From a virus, in the IMG/VR virus record IMGVR_UViG_3300027847_002828, positions 1-51,812 of that record: a stretch of 51,812 nt of DNA, one strand, 5' to 3'. Both the position numbers and the translations under genes were made by a program. The notes below the pieces were generated by a model. The model made no database searches and was not told the DNA's origin. It saw nothing but the letters and a program-made list of their open reading frames with translations. Below, piece after piece: positions 39,098-47,100 of the stretch (position 1 is the first letter of the stretch; every line of letters starts with the position of its first letter).

Positions 39098-40849
39098 TCA
39101 CTGGTCTGGTGAACCCGAGTGTACCCCGAGGTGGTGCTGGAACTCCTCGTTGCTTATGGCGTCCTGCGCCCACTCAAGGTACTGGGAAGGCATGTCCTTG
39201 ATCTTCATGCCACGGTACTTGCCGAACCGCATAACGAACTCTGATCCAGACTGAGTCTTCAGCTTGCTGATGATCGCGCCTGCCTGAGCCTTGCTACACT
39301 GGACGGCAAGCTGCCTGTCCACCCCAAGGTCAAGCATGTAGGACACCTGTTTGTCACTGGCTCCGCCTACCAACTTCCCCATGTGCCTGATAGCCCGTGA
39401 CTGATCCCCGAATGGGTCAACCCAATCCGTCGAGTAGCGTGCCGTAGCCCTTATCTTGGCACGCTTGGCACGTTCCGAACGCCTATCCTCCGCCAGCTTC
39501 TCAAGTCGCAACCGTGCTTCTTCGAGAGAATCTGCCGTGGTGGAAGGCTTCTTCTTCTTCCGCATGGTCTTGACGGCCTCAGCGATCACCTCGTCACTGT
39601 AGCTGCTGCCAAGCACGTTGGCTGATGACACGAGCTTGTGCCTGCCGGAGTTGCCCACGAAATCAAGCACCGTAACCCTGGGCTTAGCACTATCAGCGAT
39701 TGCCTTCACCCTGTCGGCGGCATGGGGTATGGGGTCCACAACCCCAGCCAGGGTCCTCGTCCCACGCCCGATGCACTGGCAATAAAGTGACAGAGACTTC
39801 GTGGGTCGGGCCATGGCAATCACCGCACAGGCGGGTGCGTCGAAGCCTTCGGTGAAGACACCAACACCCACTAGCATCTGCAAGCGACCTTGCTGGAAGT
39901 CTCTCACCGCACGCTTGCGGTCGTCGTCCCGCGTCTCGGCCAGTATGCACTGTGCTGTCACCCCGTCATGCCTGTTCAGCACGTCGGTAAGCCTGCGTGC
40001 GTGGTGCTTGTTCACTGCGAACACTAGGGTCGGCCTGCCGTTAGCCTCCTTCACCGTGGGGTCAGCGATGGCGTGAAGCATCTTCTCCTGCTTCTGTAGC
40101 AGGTGAAGTTCTCCAGCACCCATGCCCATGGCAGCGGCCAAGTCCTGTTCGTTGAAGTCGCCAGACTTGGTACGGACCTTGCTGAAGTCGAGTGACTCGA
40201 TGACGACGTACCGTTGCTCGATGTCAACCAGCCACCCCTCACTGATCCCCTGCCGTATGTCCATCTGGTAGGCGACAGTACCAAAGGTAGCACCAAGGCC
40301 ACGCTTGTCGTGCCTGTTGGGGGTAGCCGTTACACCTAGTAACTTCGTGTCACTACCCTGACTGAAGTATTCGATAACCTTCTGGTAGCTGTTACTAGGT
40401 GCGTGGTGTGCCTCGTCAACTATGATGCAGTCGAACTCGGAAGGATCAAACCGCTCCCGCCTAGCCTTGCGTGCAAGAGTCTGGACCGATGCTATCACAG
40501 CGTTGCTCTTAGCCATCAGGCCGTGACGACTGGCTCGCCGTTCACCCATCTCTACGTTGGGTACGGAGCCTGTATGCAACCCGGTCTTGTCCCGTGCCTG
40601 GTCAACCAGTTCCTTACGGTGTGCCAAGATGAGGACTCGCCCAGTACCCTGCTCCCACCTACGGACAACCTCTGAAAAGATCACCGTTTTTCCCAACCCC
40701 GTCGCCATCACCAGCAGGGTACTTGGAGAGCGAGTCCACTCATCGAAGATGGCATCAACCGCTTCCTGTTGGTATGGACGCAGCCGGAATGCTCCGGATA
40801 CGGATGGCGGTTCCACAACGACAGAATCAAACAGTCCTAGTTGAGACAC
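39098..40849 (-). CDS. Superfamily 2 DEAD/DEAH-type helicase
   Basis: A 583-residue helicase. LRPYQQEAVDAIFDEW opens the Q-like region; motif I is MATGLGKT, motif II is IVDEAHH, motif III is TATP, and the second core has GVFTEGFDAPA and motif VI QCIGRGTR. The C-terminus contains FGKYRGMKIKDMPSQYLEWA, an accessory domain often linked to nucleic-acid proteins. It would unwind DNA or RNA in replication or recombination. The start is GTG 40849 with GAGG nearby. It overlaps the ParB-like gene by 13 bases. Confidence 0.9.
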   Translation of the reverse strand: MSQLGLFDSVVVEPPSVSGAFRLRPYQQEAVDAIFDEWTRSPSTLLVMATGLGKTVIFSEVVRRWEQGTGRVLILAHRKELVDQARDKTGLHTGSVPNVEMGERRASRHGLMAKSNAVIASVQTLARKARRERFDPSEFDCIIVDEAHHAPSNSYQKVIEYFSQGSDTKLLGVTATPNRHDKRGLGATFGTVAYQMDIRQGISEGWLVDIEQRYVVIESLDFSKVRTKSGDFNEQDLAAAMGMGAGELHLLQKQEKMLHAIADPTVKEANGRPTLVFAVNKHHARRLTDVLNRHDGVTAQCILAETRDDDRKRAVRDFQQGRLQMLVGVGVFTEGFDAPACAVIAMARPTKSLSLYCQCIGRGTRTLAGVVDPIPHAADRVKAIADSAKPRVTVLDFVGNSGRHKLVSSANVLGSSYSDEVIAEAVKTMRKKKKPSTTADSLEEARLRLEKLAEDRRSERAKRAKIRATARYSTDWVDPFGDQSRAIRHMGKLVGGASDKQVSYMLDLGVDRQLAVQCSKAQAGAIISKLKTQSGSEFVMRFGKYRGMKIKDMPSQYLEWAQDAISNEEFQHHLGVHSGSPDQ

Positions 40850-41673
40850 TCCCTGTCCTCATCACTAAGTCGGTTGTAGGTCCCTCTGACAATCCAGCCA
40901 CAGCCGTTGCACAGGTCACAGTCGTTGGCACAGGACTCTGCACCGACACCATGTGGGCACTCGGTGTAGTACATGCCGTGAGTGATTTCTTCCTGAGCCT
41001 GCTTCATGGCACGCTCGAACTCTGACAGGTCGATGCACTCACCACCCGGCTTACCCGCCATTCCCCTGACCTCAGCCATGACGCTGCCCAGGCTGAACAC
41101 TACACGCCGCAGGTTCGCAACTGAACCCTGAGTTTCCAGAAGGTGTTCCGGCACTTTGTGACCAAGCTCATCCACCGCACCCTTGACCACCTTCTTCTTC
41201 GGCGGAGCCTTGAGATACTTCTTGACCACCTTGGTTACAGCAGAGGCCGTCACCTTCTTGCTACCACCAGGTGCATCGGGAGCGTTCTCGACAACCTCAG
41301 CCCACACCTTGTCCCGCTTGACGGCTGGGACCTTGAGCAGTTCACGCATCTGCCCCTCGTTTTGTGGCAGGAAGGACAACTGGCCCATGTTGAGCTTGGA
41401 GTATGCGTCAGACGCGGCCATCAACTGGTTCGCACGCCTATGCTCCATGCCCCACTGTTCCTTGAGGAAGACTCCCATCGACTTGCAGCCGCAAGACTCG
41501 TAGAGCTTCTTGGTGCTGATCTCTGTCAGTATCTCACCACACCTGATGAAACCTGACATGACCGACGCGGACACCGTACCGTACTCGTCCACGAGTGACT
41601 GGAGTTCCTCCCTCCTGATCTTGCGAATTACCATGTCGTTCTGTGCAATCGACCCCTCGTCTAGCTTCATCAT
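40837..41673 (-). CDS. ParB-like/plasmid-partition-type DNA-binding protein
   Basis: A 278-residue protein. The region MGVFLKEQWGMEHRRANQLM, then FLPQNEGQMRELLKVPAVKR and TASAVTKVVKKYL fits a class of ParB/KorB-like proteins seen in plasmids and phages: a helix-turn-helix with E-x-Q-x-R-x-L. The C-terminus has a Cys-rich finger (CPHG, then CANDCDLCNGCGW). It may act in partition, replication initiation or regulation. ATG 41673 overlaps the preceding stop (ATGA). Confidence 0.7.
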   Translation of the reverse strand: MMKLDEGSIAQNDMVIRKIRREELQSLVDEYGTVSASVMSGFIRCGEILTEISTKKLYESCGCKSMGVFLKEQWGMEHRRANQLMAASDAYSKLNMGQLSFLPQNEGQMRELLKVPAVKRDKVWAEVVENAPDAPGGSKKVTASAVTKVVKKYLKAPPKKKVVKGAVDELGHKVPEHLLETQGSVANLRRVVFSLGSVMAEVRGMAGKPGGECIDLSEFERAMKQAQEEITHGMYYTECPHGVGAESCANDCDLCNGCGWIVRGTYNRLSDEDRECLN

Positions 41674-42167
41674 CGTATCCTTAGATGTGTGGTCTGCCTG
41701 ATCTCCGTGCCAGGAACATCGCGTTCCTCTTTGAGGGCGTCGAGAACCCTTCTCTTGTCCAGCACTGGCGCAGGCGTGTTGAAATATTCCTCAGGTATAT
41801 CCTTGGGCGTAACAATCTCAACGCTTGGCGGACCCTTGGAAACCCTAGCGTCAAAGACGCCAGCCATCATGTGTTCAATGCCAAGCCGAGTCATGTTGTC
41901 GTAGACGTAATCCTTCATCCAGTCAGCCTTGCGCTTGGCTGAGGCGGCCAGCTTCTTGAGACGGTCAGCCTCCTCCTTGCACCTGCGACTGTCTGCCATG
42001 TATTCAGCGTGAATCTTCAGACAGCCTTCGACCTTGATCTTGATGTCAGTCTGTATCGTCTCAAGGTGTACGGCAATCTCCTGCGGATCGTCGTCATCCT
42101 CCAGGTTGTCCAGCTTAGAAAGGATGTCCTCGAAAGCCTCCGCCAGCTCGTAGAGTTTAGACGCCAT
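41670..42167 (-). CDS. Gp157-family protein
   Basis: A 165-residue protein. A long N-terminal coiled helix (YELAEAFEDILSKLDNLEDD ... CKEEADRLKKLAASAKRKAD) leads to a C-terminal strand region (SVEIVTPKDIPEEYFNTPAP, then LDKRRVLDALKEER, PGTEI). This is the known layout of Siphovirus Gp157-like proteins, usually next to recombination genes, as here (Rad52-like upstream). Its exact role is not known. Fully coupled to the ParB-like gene. Confidence 0.75.
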   Translation of the reverse strand: MASKLYELAEAFEDILSKLDNLEDDDDPQEIAVHLETIQTDIKIKVEGCLKIHAEYMADSRRCKEEADRLKKLAASAKRKADWMKDYVYDNMTRLGIEHMMAGVFDARVSKGPPSVEIVTPKDIPEEYFNTPAPVLDKRRVLDALKEERDVPGTEIRQTTHLRIR

Positions 42168-42184
42168 AGCCAGTCCTTGCCCCC

Positions 42185-43048
42185 TTATCCTGCTATGTAT
42201 TCTGTTGCAGAGACCATCATCGTCGGGTAGTCAGCACCCGCTGAGTGGCGACGTATCAGCTCCACCACCACGTCCTCTGCACAGTCACGACGTGCCTCGT
42301 CCACAGTGGAAACCGTTCCGTTGCTTGCCCAGAAGACTACCGAGTTAGCAGACTGTGAGTCCGTGCAACCAATGTCATGCTGAAGGATGATCTCTAGCTG
42401 CTTGACCCACTCGTCTGGAGTGGCCAGAGGTTCTTCCTCCAAGGCAGACATGAACTCACCGACCTCATCTTCCGCGTCTTCCACAACTGTCACAACTTCC
42501 GTTTCCGGTGTCGTAACCCCCGACACGTTTTGCCCAGAGGGCACGGCCCAAGCTGGCAAGGCTGGTGGATGCCACCAGAACCAGACGTCCCCTGTCTGGG
42601 AGCCTGAGTTCTTACCCTTCGCCTTGAACCATCCATCCCCAGGCTTCTGCCCAGTACGGCACTCGGCAAAGTTGGTGTCAAGGCTGTATAGATACCTACC
42701 GACACCCCAGAGGACAGCCGCACGCTTCATGGAATCCGAAAGTCCGCCCTTCACTGACTCGAACTCAGTGTTCTCTGCGCCGTCCCACTTGGATATCCAC
42801 TCACCCTCCACTCGGAGAGAGAGGCCACAGAGCACTCCGCCCTGTGGCCCCTTCCGAAAGCGGTTGTACCAGTTCTCTGGCCCCACGACGGAATCCAGTC
42901 TGGTTTGGATAGCCCTGTTGGTGATGTATGCCAGGCACATTGCCCATGGCACACCATCCTTAGCACCACTCTTGCCAACACGCCACCCAATGTCCTGCTC
43001 CGGGAACGGCTCCCTGAGCAACTCAAACACATCAACCGCTTCAGTCAT
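42185..43048 (-). CDS. Rad52-type single-strand annealing protein
   Basis: A 287-residue protein. FELLREPFPEQDIGWRVGKS, LAYITNRAIQTRLDSVVGPE, NWYNRFRKGPQGGVLCGLSL and MKRAAVLWGVGRYLYSLDTN match the Rad52 family motifs found in many phages. It anneals complementary single strands in recombination-dependent replication, probably with the SSB. The C-terminal third is acidic and probably flexible (EDAEDEVGEFMSALEEEP). It sits in the leftward recombination operon. Confidence 0.85.
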   Translation of the reverse strand: MTEAVDVFELLREPFPEQDIGWRVGKSGAKDGVPWAMCLAYITNRAIQTRLDSVVGPENWYNRFRKGPQGGVLCGLSLRVEGEWISKWDGAENTEFESVKGGLSDSMKRAAVLWGVGRYLYSLDTNFAECRTGQKPGDGWFKAKGKNSGSQTGDVWFWWHPPALPAWAVPSGQNVSGVTTPETEVVTVVEDAEDEVGEFMSALEEEPLATPDEWVKQLEIILQHDIGCTDSQSANSVVFWASNGTVSTVDEARRDCAEDVVVELIRRHSAGADYPTMMVSATEYIAG

Positions 43049-43050
43049 CG

Positions 43051-43242
43051 CTACCTCGCTTGTTGCTCACCATGTTGCATTTTGGCAGCGACCTCTCCTC
43101 GCAGGATTGAAACATCCTCAGGGAAGTCGAACCCCAGCTTGGCCTTGCCGTCGAAGGTCCGTATCAGGATCACCGTGGATACCCGACCCTGCTCATCGGT
43201 CAGGTTCACACGACCCTCCTCACGCACCGTCAGAACTAGCAT
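43051..43242 (-). CDS. csrA: CsrA-like RNA-binding regulator
   Basis: A 63-residue protein. MLVLTVREEGRVNLTDEQGR opens like CsrA (MLVLTRKxGE), followed by VSTVILIRTFDGKAKLGFDF and PEDVSILRGEV. The end corresponds to the CsrA strand that carries the RNA-binding Arg (VHREE). AAGGAGG lies six bases before ATG 43242. CsrA binds GGA in leaders and controls translation, so a phage copy may redirect host or phage messages. The first basic pair (RK) is replaced by VR. Confidence 0.7.
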   Translation of the reverse strand: MLVLTVREEGRVNLTDEQGRVSTVILIRTFDGKAKLGFDFPEDVSILRGEVAAKMQHGEQQAR

Positions 43243-43525
43243 GGCTGCCCTCCTTGAGTCCGTTACTGCTAGAGAACTTGACCACCCGACGCATCAGTGC
43301 ATGCGCTGTACGCATGTCACCACCGAGACGGCCGTAGGTTTCGAGTGCTGCCTGTGCAGCCTCGGTACCGCCCATCATGTGGACATACTCACTCGTCTTG
43401 GCAAGCCTGTTGAGTACCACGTTTACGTCAATCGTAGACTCCGCCTTGCCCTTCGCCCGCTTCTTACGCCACGCCGCCCTCAATTTTCGAGAGTGGGCTT
43501 TTCTGCGTTCTTCAGTCCATGCCAT
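43220..43525 (-). CDS. Small basic hypothetical protein, first gene of the leftward operon
   Basis: A 101-residue protein. The N-terminus is strongly basic (ERRKAHSRKLRAAWRKKRAK), suggesting DNA or RNA binding. The rest is helical (VLNRLAKTSEYVHMMGGTEA). It is the first gene after the candidate promoter at 43591-43619 and overlaps the CsrA-like gene by 23 bases. Family not recognised. Confidence 0.6.
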   Translation of the reverse strand: MAWTEERRKAHSRKLRAAWRKKRAKGKAESTIDVNVVLNRLAKTSEYVHMMGGTEAAQAALETYGRLGGDMRTAHALMRRVVKFSSSNGLKEGSHASSDGA

Positions 43526-43590
43526 GTCGTGTGCCTCAAAAAAAGTGGCACGAGGCTCAGGCCCCGCGAAATTTCCATGCCCGCAATTTA

Positions 43591-43619
43591 TTTATAGCCG
43601 CGCCAATTCGAGTCGTCAA
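43591..43619 (-). promoter_or_regulatory. Strong candidate promoter for the leftward recombination operon
   Basis: On the minus strand TTGACG (43619-43614), a 17-base spacer and TATAAA (43596-43591) match the sigma-70 consensus well. Its -35 box touches a palindrome at 43619-43631, so an operator is likely. Confidence 0.7.
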
Positions 43620-43631
43620 GACCGACGGTCT
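43619..43631. promoter_or_regulatory. Palindromic operator candidate, AGACCGACGGTCT
   Basis: Six-base arms AGACCG/CGGTCT around one central base touch the upstream edge of the -35 box. The XRE repressor gene lies directly upstream, which makes it the natural binding protein. Confidence 0.5.
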
Positions 43632-43660
43632 AAAACATTTCCGAAATTGAAAAATAAAAT

Positions 43661-43879
43661 TCAATCCAGAAGATCGGCGGGACGTATCTCGACGGCTGTC
43701 GCAATTCTCTGCAACGCCGGGATTGAGGGCCAACGCTCTCCACGTTCGTACTTGTACCAGGAGTCGCCGTGGAGGTCGGCCTTGTATGCGGCTTCAACAA
43801 CACTCAGTCCGATTCGCACCCTGTGCGAGCGGAGCCTTTTGCCAAACCGTTTTTGGCTATTAGTGTGTTCTCTTGTCAT
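43661..43879 (-). CDS. XRE-family helix-turn-helix repressor
   Basis: A 72-residue protein. FGKRLRSHRVRIGLSVVEAA, then YKADLHGDSWYKYERGERWP and IPALQRIATAVEIRPADLLD is the Cro/CI-like HTH pattern. It starts the leftward block and may repress its own and neighbouring promoters. ATG 43879 is used; a further in-frame TTG at 43915 falls within the promoter. The transcript may be leaderless, as for lambda cI. No Shine-Dalgarno site. Confidence 0.8.
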   Translation of the reverse strand: MTREHTNSQKRFGKRLRSHRVRIGLSVVEAAYKADLHGDSWYKYERGERWPSIPALQRIATAVEIRPADLLD

Positions 43880-43886
43880 TAGACGT

Positions 43887-43915
43887 GTTGTATAATGTCG
43901 TAGGCGAAAAGTCAA
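43887..43915 (-). promoter_or_regulatory. Repressor promoter, near-leaderless
   Basis: On the minus strand TTGACT (43915-43910), 17 bases and TACAAC (43892-43887) lie directly before the repressor. ATG 43879 is eight bases downstream of the -10 box. The same DNA contains TATAAT on the + strand at 43891-43896. Confidence 0.6.
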
Positions 43916-43925
43916 CTACCCAAAC

Positions 43926-43988
43926 GACACAACCCCGGCTGGCTAGACCAGGGTTGTGTCCATCGTGGGGCACACAACTCACACGATG
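43926..43988 (-). terminator. Twin hairpins ending the late leftward operon
   Basis: GACACAACCC (43926-43935) pairs perfectly with GGGTTGTGTC (43951-43960). CATCGTG (43961-43967) pairs with CACGATG (43982-43988). They follow the last small gene in the leftward direction and are followed by GTTTG, only weakly T-rich. The repressor promoter begins ten bases beyond. Confidence 0.65.
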
Positions 43989-44012
43989 GCATGGTTCGCC
44001 GGACACTGCGCC

Positions 44013-44147
44013 CTAGTAGCCGCTGGACTTCTTCTTGCCGCTCTTTTTGCCCATCTCGGCCTTGCCCTTGACGTTCTTGACGTACTTGCCGAACTTCGGC
44101 TTGGATGCACTGGATTCGGAGTAACCGCCACTCTTTTTCTTGGCCAT
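44013..44147 (-). CDS. Lys-rich small protein (44 aa)
   Basis: The frame starts at ATG 44147 with GAGGTGATGAC before it, 15 bases after the stop of the giant virion gene. The product is very basic, with MAKKKSGGYSES at the start, a KPKFGKYVKNVKGK core and KKSGKKKSSGY at the end. It may be a DNA-binding or head-internal peptide. The clear ribosome-binding site and good spacing support a real gene. Confidence 0.65.
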   Translation of the reverse strand: MAKKKSGGYSESSASKPKFGKYVKNVKGKAEMGKKSGKKKSSGY

Positions 44148-44162
44148 GTCATCACCTCATTC

Positions 44163-47100
44163 TTAGTATTGTGCTCTGCGAGCCTCCTCGGCCCGCTCCC
44201 TGGCTCGCTTGGCAAGCATACGCTTCAGGTTCATGAGACGCTCCGCGTGCTCCCTCTCACCCGGGGCCATTGTAGCAATCACTTCCTCTGGCAGGTAGAC
44301 GTTCCTGAATGTTTTGCCGCCCGGTATCTCTAGGATGGATTCCTCAGCAGCCTCTCGAAGCAAAGCCTCCTGCGTCCTGGGAGGAATATCGCTCACCCGG
44401 AAGCCTGTGCCCAGGTTCGCAGCCGTGCCAAGCACACCCTTCCGTGGGTCGGTCAGCGTTCTTGCTGTCGTCAGGAACCTGGAGAAGGGACTGTTGAGCA
44501 TCAGGTGCTCGAAGGTCTGGCTGCCCAGAGGCTCAACCCTCCCAGTACTCTCGCCCGTCATCAGGTCACTGATGTTAGACAACGTCCTGCCCATGGTCGG
44601 GTCGAGGTCAGTCAGAGGACGTCCTCCCATCGGACCCTTCTGGAAGAACGTCTGTCCCGAGAGTGCCTCAAGCGGGAACTTGAGCATGGGATTAAGACGT
44701 GATGCCATCTCCATCAAGGGGTCCGTGAGGACATCTCCGCCCGTGGTAGGCATGAAGGTGAACGGGTCCATGGACATCAGGTCCAGGGTTGTCAGGTACC
44801 TGGGATCACCTTCCGGTCCCTGCATCATTTCCGGCAGCTCAACAGCCATGGTCTGTTGTAGGTGCTCTGGGAGAGGACGTGTCTGGTCACCCTTCAGACT
44901 CCGGGTGCCACGCATCACCTTCGCCAGCCGTCCGCCGGGTCGTTCCGCCAGCTCCTTGATTACGAAGGGCATCTGCCTGCTGGAGAACTTGTAGAAGGGG
45001 AACAGCCTCTGTGCCGCATTCCTCTCGAACGACGTGTACGCCTTGGACGAGTAGTCCACCTGCGCTGCATTGATCCGCTTCATGGCTGCCGCCGGGTCAA
45101 TGCCACGCCGCAACGACTCGATGAACGGGGTCAGTCGGTTCAGATCCTCAACGTACTGGCCCAGCATTTCACCAGCAGCCGATGGACCGTACCCGGACAC
45201 AGCCCTGCCGCTGACACCACGCTGCTCCGTCAGCATGGACCTGACATTCAGGGGACTACTGGCTTCCGGAACCCTGTTGCCGCGACCGAACCACGTCGCG
45301 ATAGTTTCGGAAATCGTCGCAGGAGTGTCCCTGAGAGCCGACTCCGGTCCACCAACGCCACCGACGTATCTGCCGCCAACCCCTTCCGTCAACAACTCGC
45401 CAGTCACATCGTCTACGTTCGAGACAGCACCAGCCCGCTCGAACACCTCGCCCATCTGACGCTTGGGAGACTGGATGTAATACATCTCGCGGACCAGGTC
45501 TGTGGCCACCTCGTCGTTCAAGGCTCTGGTTTCCACTCCCCTCACAACCCTGTCCGCGTGCATCCTCCGCACAGCGGGAAGATTGGATGCGCCATCCATC
45601 ACCCCGCCCTTGGCAACGCTCCTCGCCGTTAGTAATGCTGGCCCCATACGGTCCATGTCCACCAGGCCAGCCACCCAGTTTCTGATCTGTCCGGAGACGC
45701 CGTTGCGTGTATGGAACGCCAGCCACGGTGCGGTCAGCATCCCCTTTATCATATTGGTAGCACTATCAAACTGCTTGGCAATCTCGCTAACGACCTCGGG
45801 ACTCCTGAACGACTGGTGGAACCGGGTGAGATCGTCCGCCATGCCTGCGGGGATGTGCATCCCTGCTATTTCCCCGATGACCGTCTTCATTTCCTCCGGG
45901 TCATCGACGTGCCTGCCCATCAGCTTGGCTATCTTCTGGTAAACCTCAGCACCTTCCCCTGTCTCTGAGACGAACCGGGTAGACTTCAGATTCAGACCAG
46001 CAACCAGCTCGCTAACCGTCTTGCTCCCCTCGCTTCTTACCGGGGTAGCCTTGGCGGCGAGGGTCCTGACGGCTGCCTTGGTGCTCTCGATGTAGTCGTT
46101 GAACGTACTGACACGCCGGGTCAGGGCGCTGACCGGGTCAACATAGATGCCAGCCTGTATCGCGTCCGGGTCCATCCCCTTCAGCCATTTCGCCAGCGCC
46201 TCCCACCTGTTTGCCTGGGTGGCCCCAGTCGCTACGTCAACGATCTTCTGTCCCGTCGCCGGATCAGTCAGGTATGTGAGGGACTTAGTGTCCTCAAACA
46301 TCTCGTCAGCCAGATGGCCCCAGCGATCACCCAGATGCTGTGCCGCGCCCTTCATGTTGCCAGTCTCAAGGAGATGGGACAGGCGTGGGTCCTGCGTCAT
46401 CTCCCTGACTGCACCTGTGCCAGACTCGGTGAACCCTCGCGTGGATGCCTCTCTCCCTGCTAAGTGTGGGTCCGTCGCATACAGGGGGCCACGACTGCCA
46501 GCAGACTCAGCGCCTTCCCGAGCAGCCAGCCTGGCAAAGTAGTTTTCAGGAGGCACGAACTCGTCAGGTATCTCCTTCAAGGCTCGCTTGGCATCCTCAA
46601 TGGCCTGCCACTTGATCAACCCCTCCTCGTCAAAAGGCAACAACCCTTCTCTCGTCCCGGCGTGATCCCGAATCACTCCCGGCAGTTCCATGGCTTCTGC
46701 CAGAGCCTTCTCGGCCTCTGTTCTACGCGCTGCATGGAGGGCGTATTCAGGACCGTACAGCTCCATGAAGTTAGCGCCCCACTCGTCCGCCTCACCCTTC
46801 ATTGAGCCGAGAGTTCTGCGGACGCTTTCCACCATGTGGAAAGTTTCATCGCTGACGCCTTTCGTCCGCAGCAAATCACTGGGCATTTCCATCAGCTTGT
46901 ATGTCGCTGTGACCACGTCCGGGTGCGACATCAACGCCTTGTCGGTGTCCCTCTTGAGAGTTTTCAGGGCGTCCTTGCCATAGCCCTTGGTCACCAACTT
47001 GCCAGTATCAGGGTCGGTGTACCTGACCCATGCCTGGCCAGTGTCCTCGATCTTCAGGACCTTGGCGTTGACGGGAAGGTCGATGCCTGACACCCAGTCA

